64,000 nt of DNA from Gonocerus acuteangulatus (Eukaryota; Arthropoda; Insecta; Hemiptera; Coreidae): contig OX328123.1 in assembly GCA_946811695.1 (NCBI GenBank), positions 156,237,376 to 156,301,375 on the forward strand, written 5' to 3'. The notes beneath the pieces were generated by a model. The model saw nothing but the letters and a program-made list of their open reading frames with translations, was not told the origin of the DNA and did not search any database. This document shows positions 1 to 11,100 of this stretch, piece by piece. Within the stretch, counting starts at the first letter, position 1. Each line of letters starts with the position of its first letter. The position numbers and the translations under genes are program-made.

Positions 1-23
1 AACATTTCAAATAACAGTTCTTT

Positions 24-245
24 GTTTGCCAATCTTACATAATACAATTCTATTAATTTTAGCGAGTTGGATTGACTAGAGTTTTGATATCTTCTTGAGC
101 GAGCGGAAACGCACAATACGTATGCCCATAAGCGACATGTTACGACAGCTGAGAACGCCCAAATTTACAATGATTTGTGAATAAATAGTTTATAAACATT
201 ACAAATACCAATAACAGTGAATTCTATTATGTAAGATTGGCAAAC
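24..245. mobile_element. Short TIR element (MITE-like)
   Basis: Inverted ends of about 27 bp, reading GTTTGCCAATCTTACATAAT at 24 and its complement ending at 245. The inside holds a piece also found near 14590-14710 (GCGAGTTGGATTG, then CTTCTTGAGCGAG). No clear target duplication and no coding capacity. Superfamily unknown. Confidence 0.55.
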
Positions 246-796
246 ATAGTTGGTTACATTACCTTTCAGTACCCGCACAACAGTGAACTTCAGTCCTTCA
301 TAACTTCTTTCCTAGTGGAGAGCGAGTTTTTGTTTTAACGGATTCGTGTTTAGTGCATCAAAATACGTTATAGTGCAAAATTTCAAAACGATCGGTGCCC
401 AGACCCCTCGTCTTCACATTTACCATAACCATCATATGTAAACCCACCCTAACATTCTATTGAGTAGATATTTTCAGGTAGATAGAGTCTCTATTTGAGC
501 GATTGTTTTGATGATAAGCTACAAGTAATTGCTATTTCTTGTGTTGTCCTGTTTATCTCCGTTCATCTGACTACTCTTCTTGTCCTTTCTTTAGTAGCTG
601 GCCTTAAGTATACTTCCATTCCCCTGATTACTCTCTTTATCCTCGGGTTGATAAAAGCATCTATTTGTAGAATTACTTCACTTCCTGGAATGTGTAGTTT
701 TGGTTTGACATAGACTTTCATTGGTTTGGTTTCCCCTCTATATTTGAGGTAGTGCTTCCAACGTCATTCATCGATTTGTTACTTGCTGACTTTTCT
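246..796. other. No recognised feature
   Basis: AT-rich unique-looking sequence. An open frame at 495-713 (+) encodes a hydrophobic 72-residue peptide, but nothing supports it as a gene. I see no P4HA first exon here. Confidence 0.5.
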
Positions 797-955
797 TTTA
801 GCGCGGTTCGTTATTATTCCCTATGGAGGAAGGAGGAAACCCGCTTATGAGGTTGACCTCATGACAAACTCCGGAAGTGCCGTATTGTAAATTTAACGTT
901 TCAGAACCCATAGATCAAGAAAATAACGGTGGTTCTAATTTGTATTTTTATACAA

Positions 956-1009
<54 letters not shown>

Positions 1010-1054
1010 TTGTATAAAAATACAAATTAGAACCACCGTTATTTTCTTGATCTA
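797..1054 (+). repeat. Family T dispersed repeat with TA core and palindrome
   Basis: Copy of a dispersed repeat that recurs at about 17850, 21440 (reverse), 35135, 38505 (reverse) and 40787. Shared landmarks are TTTTAGCGCGGTT, TAGGGAGGAAACC, GACCTCATGAC, AATCCGGAAGTGCC, GATCAAGAAAATAACGGTGG and a (TA)n core. In this copy 911-1054 is a perfect inverted repeat: about 50 bp on each side of a (TA)n centre. Confidence 0.75.
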
Positions 1055-1056
1055 AT

Positions 1057-1057
<1 letters not shown>

Positions 1058-1115
<58 letters not shown>
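1058..1115. repeat. (TA)n microsatellite
   Basis: Pure TA run directly right of the palindrome. Similar pure runs occur at about 12828, 16757, 18402, 21649, 23698, 30160, 40610, 40920, 45963 and 50530, several of them inside dispersed repeats. Confidence 0.9.
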
Positions 1116-1118
<3 letters not shown>

Positions 1119-1129
1119 AAATAAATGTT

Positions 1130-1403
1130 AATCGCAGAGGCGATTGACAATTGACATTTTAAAATTCAACCCGCAATTACGGTTGAAAATTTAATTGTAA
1201 TCGCGAACTGCCGCGATTAACAATTGTTTAATCGTAATTGCTTTAACCTCTGTTAACTAAAGTAAATCGTAGTTAATAATAAATGGACGTTAAAATTTAA
1301 TAATAATCGTAATTGCGATTAACGTTTGATTAATATTAATTGGGAAATCCGCAATTACGATTAATCAATCAATTGTTAATCGCGGAGTCCGTAATTAACA
1401 ATT
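1130..1403. repeat. Degenerate AATCG/CGATTA array
   Basis: Repeated short palindrome-like words such as GATTAACAATTG, TTAATCGCGG and AATCGTAATTGCGATTAA in both orientations, without a fixed period. The SINE tail words AATAATAAATGGACGTTAAA occur at about 1275-1295. Confidence 0.5.
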
Positions 1404-3747
1404 AGATAAAAGATAAAAAGAATTTTATTGTCCAAAGAAATATAAACAAATAAAATGAATTTTTACAATTAATTAAATACAAGTATCCAAGCTATAAGCT
1501 TTTACAACTATTCTAAATTACCTACATCTATTTAATTTTTATTACTAAAATATTATAAGGGAAAAATACAACAAAAAAAAAACCCTATACACTGAAAATC
1601 AAAAGTTAACATGCTTGAGCCTCTTATACTTGTAACGCTTATAATTTAGGCTATGATAATTATAATTAACTATATCAGCAATATGCTTATAGCTGCTACT
1701 TTGACATACTTCAAAGAAATGATGTGTCACTTTAATTATGTACAGATTTATTGTAGGGATGTCAAGAACTTCATGCATATGCATGATAGGAGTCCATCGG
1801 GGAAAAGTACCAATGAATCTCAAGCATTTATTTTGAGTCACCTGTAATTTCCTCTTGTTGGTTTCACATGTCATAGACCAAATAGGGCATGCATAAAGTA
1901 ACACAGGCCTAATATATAAATAATAAATAAGTCTTTTGTTAATTATGCTTAATCCTGAGTTTCTATTCATTACAGGAAATAAGGATTGTAATATACCAAT
2001 AGCCTTATTACATTGAATGTTAATATGGTTCGTGTAAGTCAGTTTAGAGTCCAAATTTACTCCCAGATACTTAACATTTTTAGACCATGGGATTGAATTT
2101 CCGAAAATCTTTACTTCAGGGTATACTTTAGGTCTTCTCCGAGTAAACAGTATAACCTCAGTTTTTTCACTATTTAACCTTATTTTCCACTTATTACAGT
2201 ATTTGGTACACTTTTCCAATGCTGTGGTAAGATGCCTAGCAATAGTGTCAACCCGAAAGCTGGAGATTATATATGCCGTATCATCAGCAAAAAGAGATTT
2301 TTTACATTTAATTTTGAGATTGTTTATATCATTTAGGAATATAATGAATAGTATGGGACCGAGTACCGAACCTTGAGGGACTCCCGCGAGGATTTGGTAG
2401 AGTTTAGATTTTTGGTCAGCAATGGAAATATAAAAAGATCTATTTTTAAGGTAATTATTAATGAGGAGAATTAAGTATACCGGAAAGTTATATTGAATAA
2501 GCTTGTATATGAGGCCATTATGCCATACACAATCAAAGGCTTTCTCGACATCTACCAGAGCCATGCCAGTATGTTTGTTTAAATTAAAATTATGGAGGAT
2601 CATGTCGGTTACCCTGGCTAACTGGGTTGTTGTTGAATGCTTACTTCGGAAGCCATGTTGGTCGTTGGATAATAGATTCCTATCTTCCATAAAGGAAATT
2701 ATATTCGATTTGATGACCTTTTCAACTACTTTGCTGAGACAATTAAGCAATGAAATGTAGCGATAGCTACTAGGAAGAACAGGGTTCTTCCCAGGCTTTG
2801 AAAGAACAATTACCTTTGCAGTTTTCCACTCATCCGGAAAATGGGCAAACATTAAAATATGATTTATGATTTTAGTTAAGTGTATTAATGCTTTACGGGA
2901 AAGGTTTTTTAATAATTTATTGTGTATGCCTTCACCACCAGGTGATTTATTATTTTTTAGTTGTGAAATAAGTTTTGCAACCTTTTTGGGAGTTGTTAAA
3001 TGTGCATTAATGTGTTTTCTTGAGGGCTGTTGTAAAAATTCCTTGGTAAGCCAAAGTACTTTTTTACTAAAGGATGGAACTCCCAGGTTTGAATTAAGTG
3101 TGAATGTACGGTATAAATTTTCAGAAAATAGTTTGGCTTTGTCCTGATCTGAGCAAGCAAGAGCATGAAGTGGTGCATTGTTAGGAGTGAACCTACTATC
3201 TTTAAGTAATGGGGGAATGCTGTTTGTTTTAGGCTTGATTTTCTTTATCATTTCATACAAAGAACCGTTACTGCTGGAAAGTTTGGAAAGTGTTTTAGTC
3301 CATCGCAAGTTTTTATACATTTTCAGAATACTGGAAATTAGTTTGATCAACATGTTTATAATTTTCTTAAGCCATATTTTGTAGTGACGCTGATACGCCT
3401 TTTTAATAATATTTTTCAAGCTAATTACGTAAAGAATCAAAGGTGGTAAGCCTGACTGTTGCTGGATGATGGGGGTTTGAGGAATGGATAATTTAGCCGA
3501 CTCAAGAATAACTTTCTGAAATTCGGAAACATGATAGTCGATGTCTTGAGGACTAGTGATTGCAGGATTGATATCAAGTTTTGTGTCGATTAGAGAGCGA
3601 AACTTCTTCCAATTAGCTTCTTTATAATTAAAACCAAATTTTATGTCGTGTTTCCTAACCCTAGCATTAATGTCAAAAATGACAGGGTTATGATCAGAAG
3701 ATAATTCCGAAAAATTAACAATTAAGTCTGCAATTAACTTCTGGGTA

Positions 3748-3750
<3 letters not shown>
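1404..3750 (-). mobile_element. Jockey-like non-LTR retrotransposon, 5'-truncated
   Basis: The element lies on the minus strand. It begins inside the end of an apurinic-type endonuclease domain (S-D-H-N-P-V), runs through a full reverse transcriptase and ends at about 1404 in an A/T-rich tail with a simple TTTTATC repeat. A homopolymer of about 23 A (plus strand) directly precedes the 5' break at 3751-3774. No target duplication was found. The uninterrupted frame suggests a young copy. Confidence 0.85.
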
Positions 3751-3779
<29 letters not shown>

Positions 3780-3830
3780 ACTAAAAATCCTTCGTACTTT
3801 CTTAACACTTCTTGTAGTATTCCTGCTCAC
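1599..3830 (-). CDS. Reverse transcriptase of a Jockey-like LINE (5'-truncated ORF2)
   Basis: A 743-residue frame without stops. The first ~27 residues (including a poly-Phe run from the homopolymer) belong to flanking DNA, so the start is not natural. Residues 45-50 (SDHNPV) are the last endonuclease motif. About 290-660 is the RT: LKNNKSPGGEGI near 291, GVPQGSVLGP at 483-492 and the catalytic FADD at 514-517. The C-terminal part ends at a natural stop. In the family this enzyme nicks the target and copies the element RNA in place. Because the endonuclease is almost wholly missing, this copy could not mobilise itself. Clade placement rests on motif style only. Confidence 0.85.
3751..3774. 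repeat. Poly-A tract
   Basis: About 23 consecutive A on the plus strand exactly at the LINE 5' break. Confidence 0.9.
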
Positions 3831-3859
3831 CGTATGGTGTCGTCAGTGACGTTACGGGA

Positions 3860-4205
3860 TTGACTCAGGATGACCCAAGGATGATTTTTTCGCCCTAAAT
3901 ATAAGAGACCTGAGACGTTACCTAGATCCACCCGGAAGCGTCACAGATGTGAATATGGTGACCATGATGCAATTTTTCACAACGGGAAGTAAACCGGAAG
4001 TTGTCTAATGTCACTTAACTCCACCCGGAAGTAATCCAGGGATGATTTTTGCGCCCCTACAGCAATTATAAGAGACCGAAAGTTGACCGCAATTGCCCAG
4101 TCGTTGCTTACATCCACCCGTCAGTGCCACAGATGTGAACATAGTAACCCAAATGTAGGATTTTAAAACCGGAAGTAACTGGAAGTGAACCAGAAGCACT
4201 CTAAA
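3860..4205. repeat. Two ~160-bp repeats rich in ACTTCCGG/CCGGAAGT
   Basis: Two imperfect direct copies, each starting GGATGATTTTT (3881 and 4041), share ATAAGAGACC, ATCCACCCG and CACAGATGTGAA. At least six CCGGAAGY-like words occur. The block lies directly downstream (in the minus sense) of the DUF4817 fragment and may be part of that element. Confidence 0.6.
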
Positions 4206-4936
4206 GAACTTAGAACCACACGGAAGTACGACCTTTATCTCTTATGCTTTGGTAGACTTTGGCAAAAGTGTGTTTATCCGGAGCACGACGATTAGGAAAT
4301 CGACGCTGATATTCACAAATCGCCTCATGACTGTTACCTTGGGCGACACCAAACACGAAAATTATTTCAGCATATTCGATATTACTGTAAGGAAACGGCA
4401 TTGTATTTGTTAATACTGGTGAAAAAAGATAAATAAACTAAGATAAACCTATAAAAACTTCAGTCATGTAAGTATCCACCACATCAGTCATGTAAGTATC
4501 CAAGATGTGATTGTACCTTTTAAAAGGTAGTGAAATAACGCAACTTTCTTGGGATTCCCATCTACCTAACCAACAAAATGTTCGTACGGTGCGTGGAACA
4601 TTAAAAATGAAAACCCTTTATTTCGTGATAAGTTATTTGTTTGGGTGTCTGCTGTGAATTTGGTTTGAGAAAGTTTTGCACAAGGTAGACGGGATCTTAT
4701 AGGACATTTAATGCAGATTTTGAAAATGTCATGAGAATTAAATTTTATCAATGGCGTAAACGACTAATAGCGCAAAAATAATCAAAAACTAGCGTTTAGA
4801 CAAAAAAAAAACATGGAAACTCCTATATTTACGGAAATAATGCAAGAAAAAATTTTTCCTTGGTGGCATTCAACTACACTTTAGTTGGCGTACACACCCC
4901 TCAAGCATGGCGATTTCCTTCGGGACCACCCTGTAT
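4206..4936 (-). mobile_element. DUF4817-type (mariner-like) transposon remnant
   Basis: The right end resembles a transposon terminus: ACCCTGTATAATA at 4928-4940, reading ACAGGGTGGTCCCGAAGG on the minus strand. The fragment at 4210-4401 encodes a DUF4817 helix-turn-helix domain. No DDE domain could be traced. The terminus is about 45 bp upstream of the first visible P4HA exon. Confidence 0.6.
4210..4401 (-). pseudogene. DUF4817 DNA-binding domain fragment
   Basis: The 63-residue frame starts MPFPYSNIEYAEIIFVFG and continues with QGNSHEAICEYQRRFPNRRA, then PDKHTFAKVYQSIRDKG. This matches the usual DUF4817 pattern (Y-A-D/E-x2-F-V-Y-G, R-R-F/Y-P-N-R). The domain is known as a helix-turn-helix at the N-terminus of insect and arachnid transposases. 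The catalytic part is missing, so this is a fossil. Confidence 0.75.
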
Positions 4937-4979
4937 AATAAAACAGCAAAAAATTAATAAATAATTTGTCTTGTCGCAG

Positions 4980-5134
4980 GAAAGTGGATGGCTACAAGGA
5001 GGAACATCGACTTGCCAGTCAGAATATTGGAGAATACCTAAGCAACCCAATCAATGCATACCTGTTAGTTAAGAGATTGACCACAGATTGGAAAGCCACC
5101 GAGAAGCTCATGAATTTGGAAGATACCTGCAAAG
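4980..5134 (+). CDS. P4HA: P4HA exon (first visible)
   Basis: Acceptor TTGTCGCAG, donor GGTAATC. Encodes [20 protein letters not shown] through LEDTCK. It matches the segment with [16 protein letters not shown], equivalent to HPVNAFKLMKRL in vertebrates. It begins with the last base of a split codon, so an upstream exon must exist. It ends in phase 1. Confidence 0.93.
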
Positions 5135-8100
5135 GTAATCAGGATTTTTTATTTTTATTTATTACAACGGTTTTTATTTATTATTGCTTTGGCTATAAGG
5201 GTTTTACATATGATAGAATTTTACATAGATAGATGAGGATGTACTATACAATGTAAATTTAGGATATTACACAGGGTGTTTTAGGGTTAAGTGGCCAAAT
5301 ATTCTTTGTTGTATGTTTAAATATTCTTTGAAATATGGCCGGATTGTTGAATCTTTAACAAAATTATAAGGGTCCCCCCTTAGCGAAATTTAAAATACAT
5401 TTGTTTTTTTAATTTTTTTAATATTCCCAAAATTTGAATTTAGGGGTTTTTCAATGTGCTAAAAACGAATCTGACATCTATTTTTGAATAAAAAATTGTT
5501 TTACATACTCGACTCTATAGAAGTCATTATTCGGTCAATATATTCCAAACCTACATTTAAAGTTATCCATTATAAAAAAAAATGTTGATTTAAAAACGGA
5601 TATCAGATTCGTTTTTAGCACATTGAAAAGCCCCTTAACTCAAATTTTGGAAATATTACAAAAACAAAAAAAAAGTATGTTAAATTTCGCTAAGGGGGAC
5701 CCTTAAAATGTTGTCACAGATTCATTAATCCGGCCATATTTCAAATAATATTAACCCGATTTAAACCAAACTTTGTTGGTCAATAACGGACCTAATATGA
5801 CACATTTCCCTCCAATTGGGGCGTTTCTTCGTGTTCTGGGATTGACGTTATATGCAAAAACGTTTACATTTTATGTTTATTTTAAAACCCATTTTTGGCA
5901 AGTACCTTTTGAAATAATACGATAGTCATTTATATGGTTAGAAAAAGGAGTCTTTCTTCTTTTGAAAGATTTCAATGACTGTGATGTATGCAGCGTTATT
6001 TGTGGAGTTCTCGATTTCGTAGAAGGTAGAAAAATAATGTCTCTCCACTGTTTTTCAATGACGTAAAAATCGGATTATCTCAAGGGGAGATATTGAATTT
6101 CAAAACGTCACGTTACTTTTTCGCTTACAAATTTTTAGTCTCTTCCAGACTGGGAAAAATCATTATTTTTTGTTTTCAATGATATTCACTACATAAGGGT
6201 TTCTCGGGGTGCTGTTTTTAAATCTGCTATTATTTTTGGTGTAAACAAATGTATAATACTAGTTTACTTGAAAACGTAAGCATATTTTTGAATTTATTTG
6301 ACGAAATATAAATTATTGTTTAACGATTATATTTTTCCTTTAATCTACTCTATAAAACAAATGAATTGGTGAAAAAATCATGTCGATATCATTTTCTAAA
6401 CTCGATATAAAAAATAAAGCAATTTCAACCTATTTTATTTTATTTCTCGGCTCCTAAGGCGCATTGGACGGAACGCTCGGACACGTGTCGACTATTTTTC
6501 GATGTAGGATCACCAGAAAAAAATGGTCAAGATCGGTGACCCCATCGCTGTATACTCCCCTTGTTAGTGGAATATGTTCATTATTGAGAAATTCAATAAA
6601 TATGCCCGCATTGAGTCAAGACGGCAAGAAAGGTGGGCCTATTAAAATATTGTCACCGAAACTGGTGCTGAAAATGATGGTCACACATTGCATCTAGATT
6701 TTCCTGCGACCAGAGGTGATTATTTCTCTGATTGGTGATACCTCTTCTTGTGGAGGTAGCTTCTTCTGCCCAGAGAATGTTTCCTGAAAACTGTGGATTA
6801 TTAACTAGATTTAAGTATCAATCTGAAAAATGTCTACTTTGCCAAAAATTCTGGTCAAGCTCTTCGTACACTGTCAGATGGATTATCATCAAAATATTGT
6901 AACATGATCGCACCCTTTTCTTTATTTAGTAAATTGGCAAAAATACCATCAGCACCTGGTATTATAGCAAATGTACCAGTTTCTCTAAGACGTTGAAACT
7001 TCGTATATTTAGAAATCGCCTGGGATATTCACAACAGGTAGCATTAGCATTACCATTGCAAAAACCGTAAACAAACACCATATCGGCATATTCACCATTA
7101 GTAGAAATTGAAGGCATAATGCTGAGTACTCTGTGAAAGCCTCTTGCAAACTGATAAATGTTATTGACAGTTCCCAATTCTAATTACAAATAGTATTAAT
7201 CCTTACGTTGCCAATACAGGGTGTCTACTACTTTTGTGAAAGCCAATTTCATGACTTTAAATGCAAATTTCACGCCCATTAAAACGAAAATAATTTCACT
7301 TGAAATTGAAAAAGCCTTAACTTTAAGTACAAAATTAATTGTAACTTTACAGGGATTACCGTGAAATCTATAAAATTACAATTTGAAACTGTATAAAATA
7401 TGTTAAAGAGGATAGTTACATTAATTACAAAAGTGAAGATAATAATAAATAATAATTTTAGAATGATTACTGAATTAGAAGCCCCAAAAAGTTCGAACAA
7501 TGGTAGTAGAATTCTAAATTTCTAAACATATCACTAACTAAATATTTCTAGTCAATGAACATAATTTATTAAATTAAGGTGTACACAATTTCAATATTAA
7601 CGTCTCAATATGAATAAAGAGAAATAAAAATATATACGTAAATAATGGATAATAAATGTGTAAATGGAACAACAAAGGAATCTAACAGAGGAGAGGATGG
7701 GAGGGGGCCAGATAAAATTGAGTCACCGTACGACAATTACGAATGCCCAGAAGTCCTCAGATTATGTTAGACTCCAGTAAAACTGAAATATCGTGACATG
7801 GATTCAACATTCATGACTTTTTCGTGCCCCATTTTCAACTTCGTGACATTTTCATGATTTTCGTGCATTAGACGCCCTGCAATAGTTTTTATATTAGCGG
7901 ACATACCTTCACATTGGACACCATTTAATATGAATCCTAATGTTTACTAATTTAATGTGTTTAATTAAGAAAGCAGTTAGAACAAATAAATAGGATTTAT
8001 TTATTTAGTATAACGTAAATAATTCATAACAATGAAAATCTTTAGCTGTGAATATTTCCTAAACAAAGCGTTTGCGAACATACCTTCAGAGGAAACATTT

Positions 8101-11100
8101 TTCTTGTTTTAAGGTCCTTAGTTCATATTTTCAGTTTGGCGGGTTAACCCTGAAACCACCTTGATTTACGATGTTAACAATTCTTAGGAAGCAGTTTAAA
8201 AAAAAAAAAAGTCCGACTCGCAGGAACTGCGTCATCTTAGCGCAGTTCCGTTCATATCTCTAGTGCTATTAGTAAAGGAATAGTAGCAGTTATTGGTGGG
8301 GTTGGATCGTTCGTGAAAAATATAAAATAAAATCACGAAGAGAAAATAGATTTAAGGCGCCACAACAGGAAACTAACAGTATCATGGCGACTGAATTCAT
8401 CGTTTCCGAATACCCAAACTTAAAATTCGTTCGGAAAAGTAGGTGTTTCAATGATTCTCGAAAACAGTTACAGATATCGCTTTAAAAATAGTTTCATTCG
8501 TTTTTCTATGTTTAGAAACCTATAATACGACCACCCATTAAGTTAAGGGTGGTAGTAGAGAATCAAAGAAAGGGCGGTGTCGTAAAGTCTGGTCTCATAA
8601 AGTTTTGTGTTAATGGAAGGGAGGCAGGTATGAAGGGATATATTGCAGGTGGTATAGGGGATTAGGATAAAGGGATATATTGCAGGCGGTATAGGGGATT
8701 AGGATGAAGGGCTATATTGCAGGCGGTATAGGGGATTAGGATGAAGGGATATATTGCAGGCGGTATAGGGGATTAGGATGAAGGGATATATTGCAGGCGG
8801 TATAGGGGATTAGGATGAAGGGATATATTGCAGGCGGTATAGGGGATTAGGATGAAGGGATATATTGCAGGCGGTATAGGGGATTAGGATGAAGGGATAT
8901 ATTGCAGGCGGTATAGGGGATTAGGATGAAGGGATATATTGCAGGCGGTATAGGGGATTAGGATGAAGGGATATATTGCAGGCGGTATAGGGGATTAGGA
9001 TGAAGGGATATATTGCAGGCGGTATAGGGGATTAGGATGAAGGGATATATTGCAGGCGGTATAGGGGATTAGGATGAAGGGATATATTGCAGGCGGTATA
9101 GGGGATTAGGATGAAGGGATATATTGCAGGCGGTATAGGGGATTAGGATGAAGGGATATATTGCAGGCGGTATAGGGGATTAGGATGAAGGGATATATTG
9201 CAGGCGGTATAGGGGATTAGGATGAAGGGATATATTGCAGGCGGTATAGGGGATTAGGATGAAGGGATATATTGCAGGCGGTATAGGGGATTAGGATGAA
9301 GGGATATATTGCAGGCGGTATAGGGGATTAGGATGAAGGGATATATTGCAGGCGGTATAGGGGATTAGGATGAAGGGATATATTGCAGGCGGTATAGGGG
9401 ATTAGGATGAAGGGATATATTGCAGGCGGTATAGGGGATTAGGATGAAGGGATATATTGCAGGCGGTATAGGGGATTAGGATGAAGGGATATATTGCAGG
9501 CGGTAAAGAGTTTTAGGAAGAAGTTTTTAATAAATGGAAAATGTTGAAGTAGGTATAGGAGATGGCTTCTTTATCAATTTTTCTCATTTACTGGGTTGTT
9601 TTCCAGGTTGATAAATATTGATTCGGAGAGGAGGCGTTTATCAACGCCTCAAAAATTAAAATAAAGTATTTCCTTTTTTTCAAAATTTCATTAAAAATAG
9701 TTCATTTCTGTGCCAGCGAACTGAGAGAGCAAACTTACATACAACAATTAATGTTAACCACTGTTCTTTTCATGATCTGTGGGTTCTGAAATGTGAAATT
9801 TTCTATTTGGTCCTTCTAGACTTAAATCTTGTAAGAGGATTTTCTACCTTCAGGGTGAGGGACATATTAGACCCATTTTATTGTTAACAAGCGTGATCGT
9901 CTTTCAGATTTTTTTCCCCAAGGGTATTTAAATTTGCTTAGCTAAAAATGTTAAAAAGGATTTATGAATATAATATAATGTTTCCAGTAATAATAGTAGG
10001 ACCTTGGGGAGATTAGAGAAATTTATGCTAAAATGGAGTAATTCCTGCTTAAGATACTGTCAGTTTCCTGTTGTGGCACCTAAGACTTGCTTCGCTTTGA
10101 GATTTCATTTTAAATTGACAACTCAACCCTCAACTAACGACATTACAATTTGCACGGACTCACTGAGTTATTTACTTTCCATGGGAAACATATACAGCAC
10201 TAATCCTCTCATCATCAAAATTCTAACTACATTATTTCAACTACAAAGACAACACAAACATGTCACGATGTTCTGGCTACCTGGTCACGTTGTTATACCA
10301 CAAAGTACATCAGTAGACATACAAGCAAATCAGTAACACAGAGATCATCAACAGACGTAGAAACCATAACTTCATTAGATTTATGTTCCATGGCACAATA
10401 TATCATACTAGAGGAGTGGCAAAAAGAATGGACTAAATCTGAAAACAAGTTAAGACAGTAAAAACACGACAAGAGCCTAGTTGAACGAAAACCTCACAAG
10501 ACGGAAATAAGTAGTATTAACCAGGCTTAGAATGGGACACTGCTTACTGACTCATGGATATCTCATACAAAAAAAACAGACAGATCGAGGTGCAGACATT
10601 GTAACGAGGATCTTACAGTGACACACATACTGACAGACTGTAGACTGAGAGACAACTTGCAAATACCACACGACTTATCTTATTACTCATTATTTTGTCT
10701 AATTTTTTTTATATTGTTGATTATTTATTTTTTCGGACTGGGACTGACTTTTAGGGTTCAAAAACTGTAAAAGAGACCATCGCCAAAGTTGCGGGACTCA
10801 AATAAATAAATCATGTGATCACATTTTTAACAAAATATTAAAGCAGGACATTAAGTGATTCTATTATAAGCGTTACAAAGAACACTAGATATAAGAATGG
10901 AAAGCTCCTGCGAGTCTTACTTTTAGTTTTTTTCCTCAATTGATTCTACACAGCTTACTACTCTCAGCTAATTGAGGTAACCTCAGTTTTGACTTGGGCA
11001 TTGTAGATGAAGTTTTGCGTTTGTACAAGTAGACTTTATTAGGGGTGTAATGAGATTCTCAGCTCCTCAACCAGCATATAAAATGTCATTATTAAATTTA

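Noticed and set aside
495..713. 72-residue open frame near the left edge
   Set aside because: Hydrophobic but without start context, homology pattern or splice link to P4HA.
8632..9505. Telomere-like or CRISPR-like array
   Set aside because: The unit is not a telomere repeat and there are no spacers; it is a plain minisatellite in an intron.
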